In this document: in pieces, positions 35,450 through 50,600 of the stretch
Position numbering within the stretch: position 1 is the first letter of the stretch
How the letters are laid out: each line of letters starts with the position of its first letter
Assembly: GCA_964017185.1 (NCBI GenBank)
Contig: OZ024874.1
Location: 34,572,721-34,636,720, forward strand
DNA from: Rugalucina vietnamica
Taxonomy: Eukaryota; Mollusca; Bivalvia; Lucinida; Lucinidae
Reading direction: 5' to 3'
DNA: 64,000 nt
Made by a program: the position numbers and the translations under genes
Notes under the pieces: generated by a model
The model's database searches: none
The model's input: only the letters and a program-made list of their open reading frames with translations
What the model was told of the DNA's origin: nothing

Positions 35450-38250
35450 AACATTAAGCGTTAGTGGCAACACGTTAAAGCTAAGCGTTGCAGTTGCAAA
35501 CATTAGTGTCAACATGTAAGCATTAACCGTTGCAGTTGCAACCTTTAAAGGCAACACGTTAACATTAAGCATTGCAGTTGCAAGCGTTAGTGGCAACACG
35601 TTAAAACTAAGCGTTGCAGTTACAACCGTTAGTGTCAACATTACAGTAAGTGTAGCATTTGTTTACGTTAATTTCAACACGTTGCAACCATTTATGTCAA
35701 CATGTTAACACTTAGCATTGCAGTTGCAACCGTTAGTGTCAACATGTTTACACTAAGCGTTGCAGTTGCAACCGTTAATGACAACACGTTAACACTAAGC
35801 ATTGCGGTTACAATGCGTTAAAACTAAGCGTTGTAGTTAAAACCGTTAATGACAACACGTAAACACTAAGCTTTGCATTTGCAACCATTAAAACCATGTC
35901 AACACGTTAAAACTAAGCGTTGTAGTTATAACTGTTAATTGCAACATGTTAGCACTAAGCAATGGATTTGCAACCGTTAATCCCGTGGCAACATGTTAAA
36001 ACTAAGCGTTGCAGTTAAAACCGTTAATGACAACACGTAAACACTAAGCTTTGCATTTGCAACCGTTAAAACCGTGTCAACACGTTAAAACTAAGCGTTG
36101 TAGTTAAAACCGTTAATGGCAACACGTAAACACTAAGCTTTGCATTTGCAACCGTTAAAACAGTTGCAAACGTTAGTGTCAACATGTCAGCACTAACCGT
36201 TACAGTTGCAACCTTTAATGGCAACACGTTAACATTAAGCGTTAGTGGCAACTCGTTAAAGCTAAGCGTTGCAGTTGCAAACGTTAGTGTCAACATGTAA
36301 GCACTAACCGTTACAGTTGCAACCTTTAATGGCAACACGTGAACATTAAGCGTTAGTGGCAACACGTTAAAGCTAAGCGTTGCAGTTGCAAACGTTAGTG
36401 TCAACATGTAAGCACTAACCGTTGCAGTTGCAACCTTTAAAGGCAACACGTTAACATTAAGCATTGCAGTTGCAAGCGTTAGTGGCAACACGTTAAAACT
36501 AAGCGTTGCAGTTACAACCGTTAGTGTCAACATTACAGTAAGTGTAGCATTTGTTTACGTTAATTTCAACACGTTAACACGTTGCAACCGTTTATGTCAA
36601 CATGTTAACACTTAGCATTGCAGTTGCAACCGTTAGTGTCAACATGTTTACACTAAGCGTTGCAGTTGCAACCGTTAATGACAACACGTTAACACTAAGC
36701 TTTGCATTTGCAACCATTAAAACCATGTCAACACGTTAAAACTAAGCGTTGTAGTTATAACCGTTAATTGCAACACGTTAGCAGTAACTTAGCACTAAGC
36801 ATTGGTTTTGCAACCGTTAATACCGCGGCAACACGTTAAAACTAAGCGTTGCAGTTGCAACCGTTAATGACAACACGTAAACACTAAGCTTTACATTTGC
36901 AACCATTAAAACCATGTCAACACGTTAAAACTAAGCGTTGTAGTTATAACCGTTAATTGCAACACGTTAGCACTAAGCATTGCATTTGCATCCGTTAATA
37001 CCGTGGCAACATGTTAAAACTAAGCGTTGCTGTTAAAACCGTTAATGACAACACGTAAACACTAAGCTTTGCATTTGCAACCGTTAAAACCGTGTCAACA
37101 CGTTGAAACTAAGCGTTGTAGTTAAAACCGTTAATGGCAACACGTAAACACTAAGCTTTGCATTTGCAACCGTTAAAACAGTTGCAAACTTTAGTGTCAA
37201 CATGTAAGCACTAACCGTTACAGTTGCAACCTTTAATGGCAACACGTTAACATTAAGCGTTAGTGGCAACACGTTAAAGCTAAGCGTTGCAGTTGCAAAC
37301 GTTAGTGTCAACATGTAAGCACTAACCGTTGCAGTTGCAACCTTTAAAGGCAACACGTTAACATTAAGCATTGCAGTTGCAAGCGTTAGTGGCAACACGT
37401 TAAAACTAAGCGTTGCAGTTACAACCGTTAGTGTCAACATTATAACATAACAGTAAGTGTAGCATTTGCTTACGTTAATTTCAACACGTTAACACCTTGC
37501 AACCGTTTATGTCAACACTTAGCATTGCAGTTGCAACCGTTAGTGTCAACATGTTTACACTAAGCGTTGCAGTTGCAACCGTTAATGACAACACGTAAAC
37601 ACTAAGCTTTGCATTTGCAACCATTAAAACCATGTCAACACGTTAAAACTAAGCGTTGTAGTTATAACCGTTAATTGCAACACGTTAGCACTAAGCATTG
37701 GATTTGCAACCGTTAATACCTCGGCAACATGTTAAAACTAAGCGTTAGTGTCAACATGTAAGCATTAACCGTTGCAGTTGCAACCTTTAAAGGCAACACG
37801 TTAACATTAAGCATTGCAGTTGCAAGCGTTAGTGGCAACACGTTAAAACTAAGCGTTGCAGTTACAACCGTTAGTGTCAACATTACAGTAAGTGTAGCAT
37901 TTGTTTACGTTAATTTCAACACGTTGTAACCGTTTATGTCAACATGTTAACACTTAGCATTGCAGTTGCAACCGTTAGTGTCAACATGTTTACACTAAGC
38001 GTTGCAGTTGCAACCGTTAATGACAACACGTTAACACTAAGCATTGCGGTTACAATGCGTTAAAACTAAGCGTTGTAGTTAAAACCGTTAATGACAACAC
38101 GTAAACACTAAGCTTCGCATTTGCAACCATTAAAACCATGTCAACACGTTAAAACTAAGCGTTGTAGTTATAACTGTTAATTGCAACACGTTAGCACAGT
38201 TAAAACCGTTAATGACAACACGTAAACACTAAGCTTTACATTTGCAACCA

Positions 38251-39656
38251 TTAAAACCGTGTCAACACGTTAAAACTAAGCGTTGTAGTTAAAACTGTTA
38301 ATGGCAACACGTAAACACTAAGCTTTGCATTTGCAACCGTTAAAACAGTTGCAAACGTTACTGTCAACATGTAAGCACTAACCGTTACAGTTGCAACCTT
38401 TAATGGCAAGACGTTAACATTTAGCGTTAGTGGCAACACGTTAAAGCTAAGCGTTGCAGTTGCAAACGTTAGTGTCAACATGTAAGCATTAACCGTTGCA
38501 GTTGCAACCTTTAAAGGCAACACGTTAACATTAAGCATTGCAGTTGCAAGCGTTAGTGGCAACACGTTAAAACTAAGCGTTGCAGTTACAACCGTTAGTG
38601 TCAACATTACAGTAAGTGTAGCATTTGTTTACGTTAATTTCAACACGTTAACACGTTGCAACCGTTTATGTCAACATGTTAACACTTAGCATTGCAGTTG
38701 CAACCGTTAGTGTCAACATGTTTACACTAAGCGTTGCAGTTGCAACCGTTAATGACAACACGTTAACACTAAGCATTGCGGTTATAATACGTTAAAACTA
38801 AGCGTTGTAGTTAAAACCGTTAATGACAACACGTAAACACTAAGCTTTGCATTTGCAACCATTAAAACCATGTCAACACGTTAAAACTAAGCGTTGTAGT
38901 TATAACCGTTAATTGCAACACGTTAGCAGTAACTTAGCACTAAGCATTGGATTTGCAACCGTTAATACCGCGGCAACACGTTAAAACTAAGCGTTGCAGT
39001 TGCAACCTTTAATGACAACACGTAAACACTAAGCTTTACATTTGCAACCATTAAAACCATGTCAACACGTTAAAACTAAGCGTTGTAGTTATAACCGTTA
39101 ATTGCAACACGTTAGCACTAAGCATTGCATTTGCAACCGTTAATACCGTGGCAACATGTTAAAACTAAGCGTTGCAGTTAAAACCGTTAATGACAACACG
39201 TAAACACTAAGCATTGCGGTTACAATACGTTAAAACTAAGCGTTGTAGTTAAAACCGTTAATGACAACACGTAAACACTAAGCTTTACATTTGCAACCAT
39301 TAAAACCGTGTCAACACGTTAAAACTAAGCGTTGTAGTTAAAACTGTTAATGGCAACACGTAAACACTAAGCTTTGCATTTGCAACCGTTAAAACAGTTG
39401 CAAACGTTACTGTCAACATGTAAGCACTAACCGTTACAGTTGCAACCTTTAATGGCAAGACGTTAACATTTAGCGTTAGTGGCAACACGTTAAAGCTAAG
39501 CGTTGCAGTTGCAAACGTTAGTGTCAACATGTAAGCATTAACCGTTGCAGTTGCAACCTTTAAAGGCAACACGTTAACATTAAGCATTGCAGTTGCAAGC
39601 GTTAGTGGCAACACGTTAAAACTAAGCGTTGCAGTTACAACCGTTAGTGTCAACAT
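38251..39656 (-). repeat. Local block duplication, offset 1,049 bp
   Basis: The blocks at 38,251-38,607 and 39,300-39,656 share otherwise rare variants, including 'gttaaaactgttaatgg' and 'aacatttagcgttag', at a constant offset of 1,049 bp. This marks a recent duplication or gene-conversion tract. Confidence 0.75.
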
Positions 39657-42600
39657 TACAGTAAGTGTAGCATTTGTTTACGTTAATTTCAACACGTTGT
39701 AACCGTTTATGTCAACATGTTAACACTTAGCATTGCAGTTGCAACCGTTAGTGTCAACATGTTTACACTAAGCGTTGCAGTTGCAACCGTTAATGACAAC
39801 ACGTTAACACTAAGCATTGCGGTTACAATGCGTTAAAACTAAGCGTTGTAGTTAAAACCGTTAATGACAACACGTAAACACTAAGCTTTGCATTTGCAAC
39901 CATTAAAACCATGTCAACACGTTAAAACTAAGCGTTGTAGTTATAACTGTTAATTGCAACACGTAAGCACTAAGCAACGGATTTGCAACCGTTAATACCG
40001 TGGCAACATGTTAAAACTAAGCGTTGCAGTTAAAACCGTTAATGACAACACGTAAACACTAAGTTTGCATTTGCAACCGTTAAAACCGTGTCAACACGTT
40101 AAAACTAAGCGTTGTAGTTAAAACCGTTAATGGCAACACGTAAACACTAAGCTTTGCATTTGCAACCGTTAAAACAGTTGCAAACGTTAGTGTCAACATG
40201 TCAGCACTAACCGTTACAGTTGCAACCTTTAATGGCAACACGTTAACATTAAGCGTTAGTGGCAACTCGTTAAAGCTAAGCGTTGCAGTTGCAAACGTTA
40301 GTGTCAACATGTAAGCACTAACCGTTACAGTTGCAACCTTTAATGGCAACACGTGAACATTAAGCGTTAGTGGCAACGCGTTAAAGCTAAGCGTTGCAGT
40401 TGCAAACGTTAGTGTCAACATGTAAGCACTAACCGTTGCAGTTGCAACCTTTAAAGGCAACACGTTAACATTAAGCATTGCAGTTGCAAGCGTTAGTGGC
40501 AACACGTTAAAACTAAGCGTTGCAGTTACAACCGTTAGTGTCAACATTACAGTAAGTGTAGCATTTGTTTACGTTAATTTCAACACGTTAACACGTTGCA
40601 ACCGTTTATGTCAACATGTTAACACTTAGCATTGCAGTTGCAACCGTTAGTGTCAACATGTTTACACTAAGCGTTGCAGTTGCAACCGTTAATGACAACA
40701 CGTTAACACTAAGCATTGCGGTTACAATACGTTAAAACTAAGCCTTGTAGTTAAAACCGTTAATGACAACACGTAAACACTAAGCTTTGCATTTGCAACC
40801 ATTAAAACCATGTCAACACGTTAAAACTAAGCGTTGTAGTTATAACCGTTAATTGCAACACGTTAGCAGTAACTTAGCACTAAGCATTGGATTTGCAACC
40901 GTTAATACCGCGGCAACACGTTAAAACTAAGCGTTGCAGTTGCAACCTTTAATGACAACACGTAAACACTAAGCTTTACATTTGCAACCATTAAAACCAT
41001 GTCAACACGTTAAAACTAAGCGTTGTAGTTATAACCGTTAATTGCAACACGTTAGCACTAAGCATTGCATTTGCAACCGTTAATACCGTGGCAACATGTT
41101 AAAACTAAGCGTTGCAGTTAAAACCGTTAATGACAACACGTAAACACTAAGCTTTGCATTTGCAACCGTTAAAACCGTGTCAACACGTTGAAACTAAGCG
41201 TTGTAGTTAAAACCGTTAATGGCAACACGTAAACACTAAGCTTTGCATTTGCAACCGTTAAAACGGTTGCAAACGTTAGTGTCAACATGTAAGCACTAAC
41301 CGTTACAGTTGCAACCTTTAATGGCAACACGTTAACATTAAGCGTTAGTGGCAACACGTTAAAGCTAAGCGTTGCAGTTGCAAACGTTAGTGTCAACATG
41401 TAAGCACTAACCGTTGCAGTTGCAACCTTTAAAGGCAACACGTTAACATTAAGCATTGCAGTTTCAAGCGTTAGTGGCAAAACGTTAAAACTAAGCGTTG
41501 CAGTTACAACCGTTAGTGTCAACATTATAACATAACAGTAAGTGTAGCATTTGCTTACGTTAATTTCAACACGTTAACACGTTGCAACCGTTTATGTCAA
41601 CACTTAGCATTGCAGTTGCAACCGTTAGTGTCAACATGTTTACACTAAGCGTTGCAGTTGCAACCGTTAATGACAACACGTAAACACTAAGCTTTGCATT
41701 TGCAACCATTAAACCCATGTCAACACGTTAAAACTAAGCGTTGTAGTTATAACCGTTAATTGCAACACGTTAGCACTAAGCATTGGATTTGCAACCGTTA
41801 ATACCTCGGCAACATGTTAAAACTAAGCGTTGCAGTTAAAACCGTTAATGACAACACGTAAACACTAAGCTTTACATTTGCAAACATTAAAACCGTGTCA
41901 ACACGTTAAAACTAAGCGTTGTAGTTAAAACCGTTAATGGCAACACGTAAACACTAAGCTTTGCATTTGCAACCGTTAAAACAGTTGCAAACGTTACTGT
42001 CAACATGTAAGCACTAACCGTTACAGTTGCATCCTTTAATGGCAAGACGTTAACATTAAGCGTTAGTGGCAACACGTTAAAGCTAAGCGTTGCAGTTGCA
42101 AACGTTAGTGTCAACATGTAAGCATTAACCGTTGCAGTTGCAACCTTTAAAGGCAACACGTTAACATTAAGCATTGCAGTTGCAAGCGTTAGTGGCAACA
42201 CGTTAAAACTAAGCGTTGCAGTTACAACCGTTAGTGTCAACATTACAGTAAGTGTAGCATTTGTTTACGTTAATTTCAACACGTTGCAACCGTTTATGTC
42301 AACATGTTAACACTTAGCATTGCAGTTGCAACCGTTAGTGTCAACATGTTTACACTAAGCGTTGCAGTTGCAACCGTTAATGACAACACGTTAACACTAA
42401 GCATTGCGGTTACAATGCGTTAAAACTAAGCGTTGTAGTTAAAACCGTTAATGACAACACGTAAACACTAAGCTTTGCATTTGCAACCATTAAAACCATG
42501 TCAACACGTTAAAACTAAGCGTTGTAGTTATAACTGTTAATTGCAACACGTTAGCACTAAGCAATGGATTTGCAACCGTTAAAACCGTGTCAACACGTTA

Positions 42601-45600
42601 AAACTAAGCGTTGTAGTTAAAACCGTTAATGGCAACACGTAAACACTAAGCTTTGCATTTGCAACCGTTAAAACAGTTGCAAACGTTAGTGTCAACATGT
42701 CAGTTACAGTTGCAACCTTTAATGGCAACACGTTAACATTAAGCGTTAGTGGCAACTCGTTAAAGCTAAGCGTTGCAATTGCAAACGTTAGTGTCAACAT
42801 GTAAGCACTAACCGTTACAGTTGCAACCTTTAATGGCAACACGTTAACATTAAGCGTTAGTGGCAACACGTTAAAGCTAAGCGTTGCAGTTGCAAACGTT
42901 AGTGTCAACATGTAAGCACTAACCGTTGCAGTTGCAACCTTTAAAGGCAACAAGTTAACATTAAGCATTGCAGTTGCAAGCGTTAGTGGCAACACGTTAA
43001 AACTAAGCGTTGCAGTTACAACCGTTAGTGTCAACATTACAGTAAGTGTAGCATTTGTTTACGTTAATTTCAACACGTTAACACGTTGCAACCGTTTATG
43101 TCAACATGTTAACACTTAGCATTGCAGTTGCAACCGTTAGTGTCAACATGTTTACACTAAGCGTTGCAGTTGCAACCGTTAATGACAACACGTTAACACT
43201 AAGCATTGCGGTTACAATGCGTTAAAACTAAGCGTTGTAGTTAAAACCGTTAATGACAACACGTAAACACTAAGCTTTGCATTTGCAACCATTAAAACCA
43301 TGTCAACACGTTAAAACTAAGCGTTGTAGTTATAACCGTTAATTGCAACACGTTAGCAGTAACTTAGCACTAAGCATTGGATTTGCAACCGTTAATACCG
43401 CGGCAACACGTTAAAACTAAGCGTTGCAGTTGCAACCGTTAATGACAACACGTAAACACTAAGCTTTACATTTGCAACCATTAAAACCATGTCAACACGT
43501 TAAAACTAAGCGTTGTAGTTATAACCGTTAATTGCAACACGTTAGCACTAAGCATTACATTTGCAACCGTTAATACCGTGGCAACATGTTAAAACTAAGC
43601 GTTGCAGTTAAAACCGTTAATGACAACACGTAAACACTAAGCTTTGCATTTGCAACCGTTAAAACCGTGTCAACACGTTGAAACTAAGCGTTGTAGTTAA
43701 AACCGTTAATGGCAACACGTAAACACTAAGCTTTGCATTTGCAACCGTTAAAACAGTTGCAAACGTTAGTGTCAACATGTAAGCACTAACCGTTACAGTT
43801 GCAACCTTTAATGGCAACACGTTAACATTAAGCGTTAGTGGCAACACGTTAAATCTAAGCGTTGCAGTTGCAAACGTTAGTGTCAACATGTAAGCACTAA
43901 CCGTTGCAGTTGCAACCTTTAAAGGCAACACGTTAACATTAAGCATTGCAGTTGCAAGCGTTAGTGGCAACACGTTAAAACTAAGCGTTGCAATTACAAC
44001 CGTTAGTGTCAACATTATAACATAACAGTAAGTGTAGCATTTGCTTACGTTAATTTCAACACGTTAACACGTTGCAACCGTTTATGTCAACACTTAGCAT
44101 TGCAGTTGCAACCGTTAGTGTCAACATGTTTACACTAAGCGTTGCAGTTGCAACCGTTAATGACAACACGTAAACACTAAGCTTTGCATTTGCAACCATT
44201 AAAACCATGTCAACACGTTAAAACTAAGCGTTGTAGTTATAACCGTTAATTGCAACACGTTAGCACTAAGCATTGGATTTGCAACCGTTAATACCTCGGC
44301 AACATGTTAAAACTAAGCGTTGCAGTTAAAACCGTTAATGACAACACGTAAACACTAAGCTTTACATTTGCAACCATTAAAACCGTGTCAACACGTTAAA
44401 ACTAAGCGTTGTAGTTAAAACCGTTAATGGCAACACGTAAACACTAAGCTTTGCATTTGCAACCGTTAAAAAAGTTGCAAACGTTAATGTCAACATGTAA
44501 GCACTAACCGTTACAGTTGCAACCTTTAATGGCAAGACGTTAACATTAAGCGTTAGTGGCAACACGTTAAAGCTAAGCGTTGCAGTTGCAAACGTTAGTG
44601 TCAACATGTAAGCATTAACCGTTGCAGTTGTAACCTTTAAAGGCAACACGTTAACATTAAGCATTGCAGTTGCAAGCGTTAGTGGCAACACGTTAAAACT
44701 AAGCGTTGCAGTTACAACCGTTAGTGTCAACATTACAGTAAGTGTAGCATTTGTTTACGTTAATTTCAACACGTTAACACGTTGCAACCGTTTATGTCAA
44801 CATGTTAACACTTAGCATTGCAGTTGCAACCGTTAGTGTCAACATGTTTACACTAAGCGTTGCAGTTGCAACCGTTAATGACAACACGTTAACACTAAGC
44901 ATTGCGGTTACAATGCGTTAAAAATAAGCGTTGTAGTTAAAACCGTTAATGACAACACGTAAACACTAAGCTTTGCATTTGCAACCATTAAAACCATGTC
45001 AACACGTTAAAACTAAGCGTTGTAGTTATAACTGTTAATTGCAACACGTTAGCACTATGCAATAGATTTGCAACCGTTAATACCGTGGCAACATGTTAAA
45101 ACTAAGCGTTGCAGTTAAAGCCGTTAATGACAACACGTAAACACTAAGCTTTGCATTTGCAACCGTTAAAACCGTGTCAACACGTTAAAACTAAGCGTTG
45201 TAGTTAAAACCGTTAATGGCAACACGTAAACACTAAGCTTTGCATTTGCAACCGTTAAAACAGTTGCAAACGTTAGTGTCAACATGTCAGCACTAACCGT
45301 TACAGTTGCAACCTTTAATGGCAACACGTTAACATTAAGCGTTAGTGGCAACTCGTTAAAGCTAAGCGTTGCAATTGCAAACGTTAGTGTCAACATGTAA
45401 GCACTAACCGTTACAGTTGCAACCTTTAATGGCAACACGTTAACATTAAGCGTTAGTGGCAACACGTTAAAGCTAAGCGTTGCAGTTGCAAACGTTAGTG
45501 TCAACATGTAAGCACTAACCGTTGCAGTTGCAACCTTTAAAGGCAACACGTTAACAGTAAGCATTGCAGTTGCAAGCGTTTAGTGGCAACACGTTAAAAC

Positions 45601-48600
45601 TAAGCGTTGCAGTTACAACCGTTAGTTTCAACATTACAGTAAGTGTAGCATTTGTTTACGTTAATTTCAACACGTTATCACGTTGCAACCGTTTATGTCA
45701 ACATGTTAACACTTAGCATTGCAGTTGCAACCGTTAGTGTCAACATGTTTACACTAAGCGTTGCAGTTGCAACCGTTAATGACAACACGTTAACACTAAG
45801 CATTGCGGTTACAATGCGTTAAAACTAAGCGTTGTAGTTAAAACCGTTAATTACAACACGTAAACACTAAGCTTTGCATTTGCAACCATTAAAACCATGT
45901 CAACACGTTAAAACTAAGCGTTGTAGTTATAACCGTTAATTGCAACACGTTAGCAGTAACTTAGCACTAAGCATTGGATTTGCAACCGTTTATACCGCGG
46001 CAACACGTTAAAACTAAGCGTTGCAGTTGCAACCGTTAATGACAACACGTAAACACTAAGCTTTACATTTGCAACCATTAAAACCATGTCAACACGTTAA
46101 AACTAAGCGTTGTAGTTATAACCGTTAATTGCAACACGTTAGCACTAAGCATTGCATTTGCAACCGTTAATACCGTGGCAACATGTTAAAACTAAGCGTT
46201 GCAGTTAAAACCGTTAATGACAACACGTAAACACTAAGCTTTGCATTTGCAACGGTTAAAACCGTGTCAACACGTTGAAACTAAGCGTTGTAGTTAAAAC
46301 CGTTAATGGCAACACGTAAACACTAAGCTTTGCATTTGCAACCGTTAAAACAGTTGCAAACGTTAGTGTCAACATGTAAGCACTAACCGTTACATTTGCA
46401 ACCTTTAATGGCAACACGTTAACATTAAGCGTTAGTGGCAACACGTTAAAGCTAAGCGTTGCAGTTGCAAACGTTAGTGTCAACATGAAAGCACTAACCG
46501 TTGCAGTTGCAACCTTTAAAGGCAACACGTTAACATTAAGCATTGCAGTTGCAAGCGTTAGTGGCAACACGTTAAAACTAAGCGTTGCAGTTACAACCGT
46601 TAGTGTCAACATTATAACAGTAAGTGTAGCATTTGCTTACGTTAATTTCAATACGTTAACACGTTGCAACCGTTTATGTCAACATGTTAACACTTAGCAT
46701 TGCAGTTGCAACCGTTAGTGTCAACTTGTTTACACTAAGCGTTGCAGTTGCAACCGTTATTAATGACAACACGTAAACACTAAGCTTTGCATTTGCAACC
46801 ATTAAAACCATGTCAACACGTTAAAACTAAGCGCTGTAGTTATAACTGTTAATTGCAACACGTTAGCACTAAGCAATGGATTTGCAACCGTTAAAACTAA
46901 GCGTTGCAGTTAAAACCGTTAATGACAACACGTAAACACTAACCTTTGCATTTGCAACCGTTAAAACCGTGTCAACACGTTAAAACTAAGCGTTGTAATT
47001 AAAAAAGGTAATGGCAACACGTAAACACTAAGCTTTGCATTTGCAACCGTTAAAACAGTTGCAAACGTTAGTGTCAACATGTAAGCACTACCCGTTACAG
47101 TTGCTACCTTTAATGGCAACACGTTAACATTAAGCGTTAGTGGCAACACGTTAAAGCTAAGCGTTGCAGTTGCAAAAGTTAGTGTAAACATGTAAGCACT
47201 AACCGTTGCAGTTGCAACCTTTAAAGGCAACACGTTAACATTAAGCATTGCAGTTGCAAGCGTTAGTGGCAACACGTTAAAACTAAGCCTTGCAGTTACA
47301 ACCGTTAGTGTCAACATTATAACAGTAAGTGTAGCATTTGCTTACGTTAATTTCAACACGTTAACACGTTGCAACCGTTTATGTCAACACTTAGCATTGC
47401 AGTTGCAACCGTTAGTGTCAACATGTTTACACTAAGCGTTGCAGTTGCAACCGTTAATGACAACACGTAAACACTAAGCTTTGCATTTGCAACCACTAAA
47501 ACCATGTCAACACGTTAAAACTAAGCGTTGTAGTTATAACCGTTAATTGCAACACGTTAGCACTAAGCATTGGATTTGCAACCGTTAATACCGTGGCAAC
47601 ATGTTAAAACTAAGCGTTGCAGTTAAAACCGTTAATGACAACACGTAAACACTAAGCTTTGCATTTGCAACCGTTAAAACCGTGTCAACACGTTGAAACT
47701 AAGCGTTGTAGTTAAAACCGATAATGGCAACACGTAAACACTAAGCTTTGCATTTGCAACCGTTAAAACAGTTGCAAACGTTAGTGTCAACATGTAAGCA
47801 CTAACCGTTACAGTTGCAACCTTTAATGGCAACACGTTAACATTAAGCGTTAGTGGCAACACGTTAAAGCTAAGCGTTGCAGTTGCAAACGTTAGTGTCA
47901 ACATGTAAGCACTAACCGTTGCAGTTGCAACCTTTTAAGGCAACACGTTAACATTAAGCATTGCAGTTGCAAGCGTTAGTGGCAACACGTTAAAACTAAG
48001 CGTTGCAGTTACAACCGTTAGTGTCAACATTACAGTAACTGTAGCATTTGTTTACGTTAATTTCAACACGTTAACACGTTGCAACCGTTTATGTCAACAT
48101 GTTAACACTTAGCATTGCAGTTGCAACCGTTAGTGTCAACATGTTTACACTAAGCGTTGCAATTGCAACCGTTAATGACAACACGTTAACACTAAGCATT
48201 GCGGTTACAATGCGTTAAAACTAAGCGTTGTAGTTAAAACCGTTAATGACAAGCTTTGCATTTGCAACCATTAAAACCATGTCAACACGTTAAAACTAAG
48301 CGTTGTAGTTATAACCGTTAATTGCAACACGTTAGCAGTAACTTAGCACTAAGCATTGGATTTGCAATCGTTAATACCGCGGCAACACGTTAAAACTAAG
48401 CGTTGCAGTTGCAACCGTTAATGACAACACGTAAACACTAAGCTTTACATTTGCAACCATTAAAACCATGTCAACACGTTAAAACTAAGCGTTGTAGTTA
48501 TAACCGTTAATTGCAACACGTTAGCACTAAGCATTGCATTTGCAACCGTTAATACCGTGGCAACATGTTAAAACTAAGCGTTGCAGTTAAAACCGTTAAT

Positions 48601-50548
48601 GACAACACGTAAACACTAAGCTTTGCATTTGCAACGGTTAAAACCGTGTCAACACGTTGAAACTAAGCGTTGTAGTTAAAACCGTTAATGGCAACACGTA
48701 AACACTAAGCTTTGCATTTGCAACCGTTAAAACAGTTGCAAACGTTAGTGTCAACATGTAAGCACTAACCGTTACATTTGCAACCTTTAATGGCAACACG
48801 TTAACATTAAGCGTTAGTGGCAACACGTTAAAGCTAAGCGTGGCAGTTGCAAACGTTAGTGTCAACATGTAAGCACTAACCGTTGCAGTTGCAACCTTTA
48901 AAGGCAACACGTTAACATTAAGCATTGCAGTTGCAAGCGTTAGTGGCAACACGTTAAAACTAAGCGTTGCAGTTACAACCGTTAGTGTCAACATTATAAC
49001 AGTAAGTGTAGCATTTGCTTACGTTAATTTCAACACGTTAACACGTTGCAACCGTTTATGTCAACACTTAGCATTGCAGTTGCAACCGTTAGTGTCAACA
49101 TCTTTACACTAAGCGTTGCAGTTGCAACCGTTAATGACAACACGTAAACACTAAGCTTTGCATTTGCAACCATTAAAACCATGTCAACACGTTAAAACTA
49201 AGCGTTGTAGTTATAACCGTTATAATGGCAAGACGTTAACATTAAGCGTTAGTGGCAACACGTTAAAGCTAAGCGTTTCAGTTGCAAACGTTAGTGTCAA
49301 CATGTAAGCATTAACCGTTGCAGTTGCATCCTTTAAAGGCAACACGTTAACATTAAGCATTGCAGTTGCAAGCGTTAGTGGCAACACGTTAAAACTAAGC
49401 GTTGCAGTTACTACCGTTAGTGTCAACATTACAGTAAGTGTAGCATTTGTTTACGTTAATTTCAACACGTTGCAACCGTTTATGTCAACATGTTAACACT
49501 TAGCATTGCAGTTGCAACCGTTAGTGTCAACATGTTTACACTAAGCGTTGCAGTTGCAACCGTTAATGACAACACGTTAACAATAAGCATTGCGGTTACA
49601 ATGCGTTAAAACTAAGCGTTGTAGTTAAAACCGTTAATGACAACACGTAAACACTAAGCTTTGCATTTGCAACCGTTAAAACCGTGTCAACACGTTAAAA
49701 CTAAGCGTTGTAGTTAAAACCGTTAATGGCAACACGTAAACACTAAGCTTTGTTAAAACAGTTGCAAACGTTAGTGTCAACATGTCAGCACTAACCGTTA
49801 CAGTTGCAACCTTTAATGGCAACACGTTAACATTAAGCGTTAGTGGCAACTCGTTAAAGCTAAGCGTTGCAGTTGCAAACGTTAGTGTCAACATGTAAGC
49901 ACTAACCGTTGCAGTTGCAACCTTTAAAGGCAACACGTTAACATTAAGCATTGCAGTTGCAAGCGTTAGTGGCAACACGTTAAAACTAAGCGTTGCAGTT
50001 ACAACCGTTAGTTTCAACATTATAACATAACAGTAAGTGTAGCATTTGCTTACGTTAATTTCAACACGTTAACACGTTGCAACCGTTTATGTCAACACTT
50101 AGCATTGCAGTTGCAACCGTTAGTGTCAACATGTTTACACTAAGCGTTGCAGTTGCAACCGTTAATGACAACACGTAAACACTAAGCTTTGCATTTGCAA
50201 CCATTAAAACCATGTCAACACGTTAAAACTAAGCGTTGTAGTTATAACCGTTCATTGCAACACGTTAGCACTAAGCATTGGATTTGCAACCGTTAATACC
50301 TCGGCAACATGTTAAAACTAAGCGTTGCAGTTAAAACCGTTAATGACAACACGTAAACACTAAGCTTTACATTTGCAACCATTAAAACCGTGTCAACACG
50401 TTAAAACTAAGCGTTGTAGTTAAAACCGTTAATGGCAACACGTAAACACTAAGCTTTGCATTTGCAACCGTTAAAACAGTTGCAAACGTTACTGTCAACA
50501 TGTAAGCACTAACCGTTACAGTTGCAACCTTTAATGGCAAGACGTTAA

Positions 50549-50600
50549 TATTAAGCGTTAGTGTCACTAACATTAATGCAAGCTTTAAAACACGTTACAG
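50549..50600. other. Scrambled monomer with quasi-palindrome
   Basis: A normal 'gcgttagtggcaacacg' is replaced by a run containing ttagtg (50,558-50,563), T, cactaa (50,565-50,570), which are exact complements, followed by about 20 foreign-looking bases before satellite resumes at 'cacgttacagc'. It fits a fold-back template switch. Confidence 0.6.
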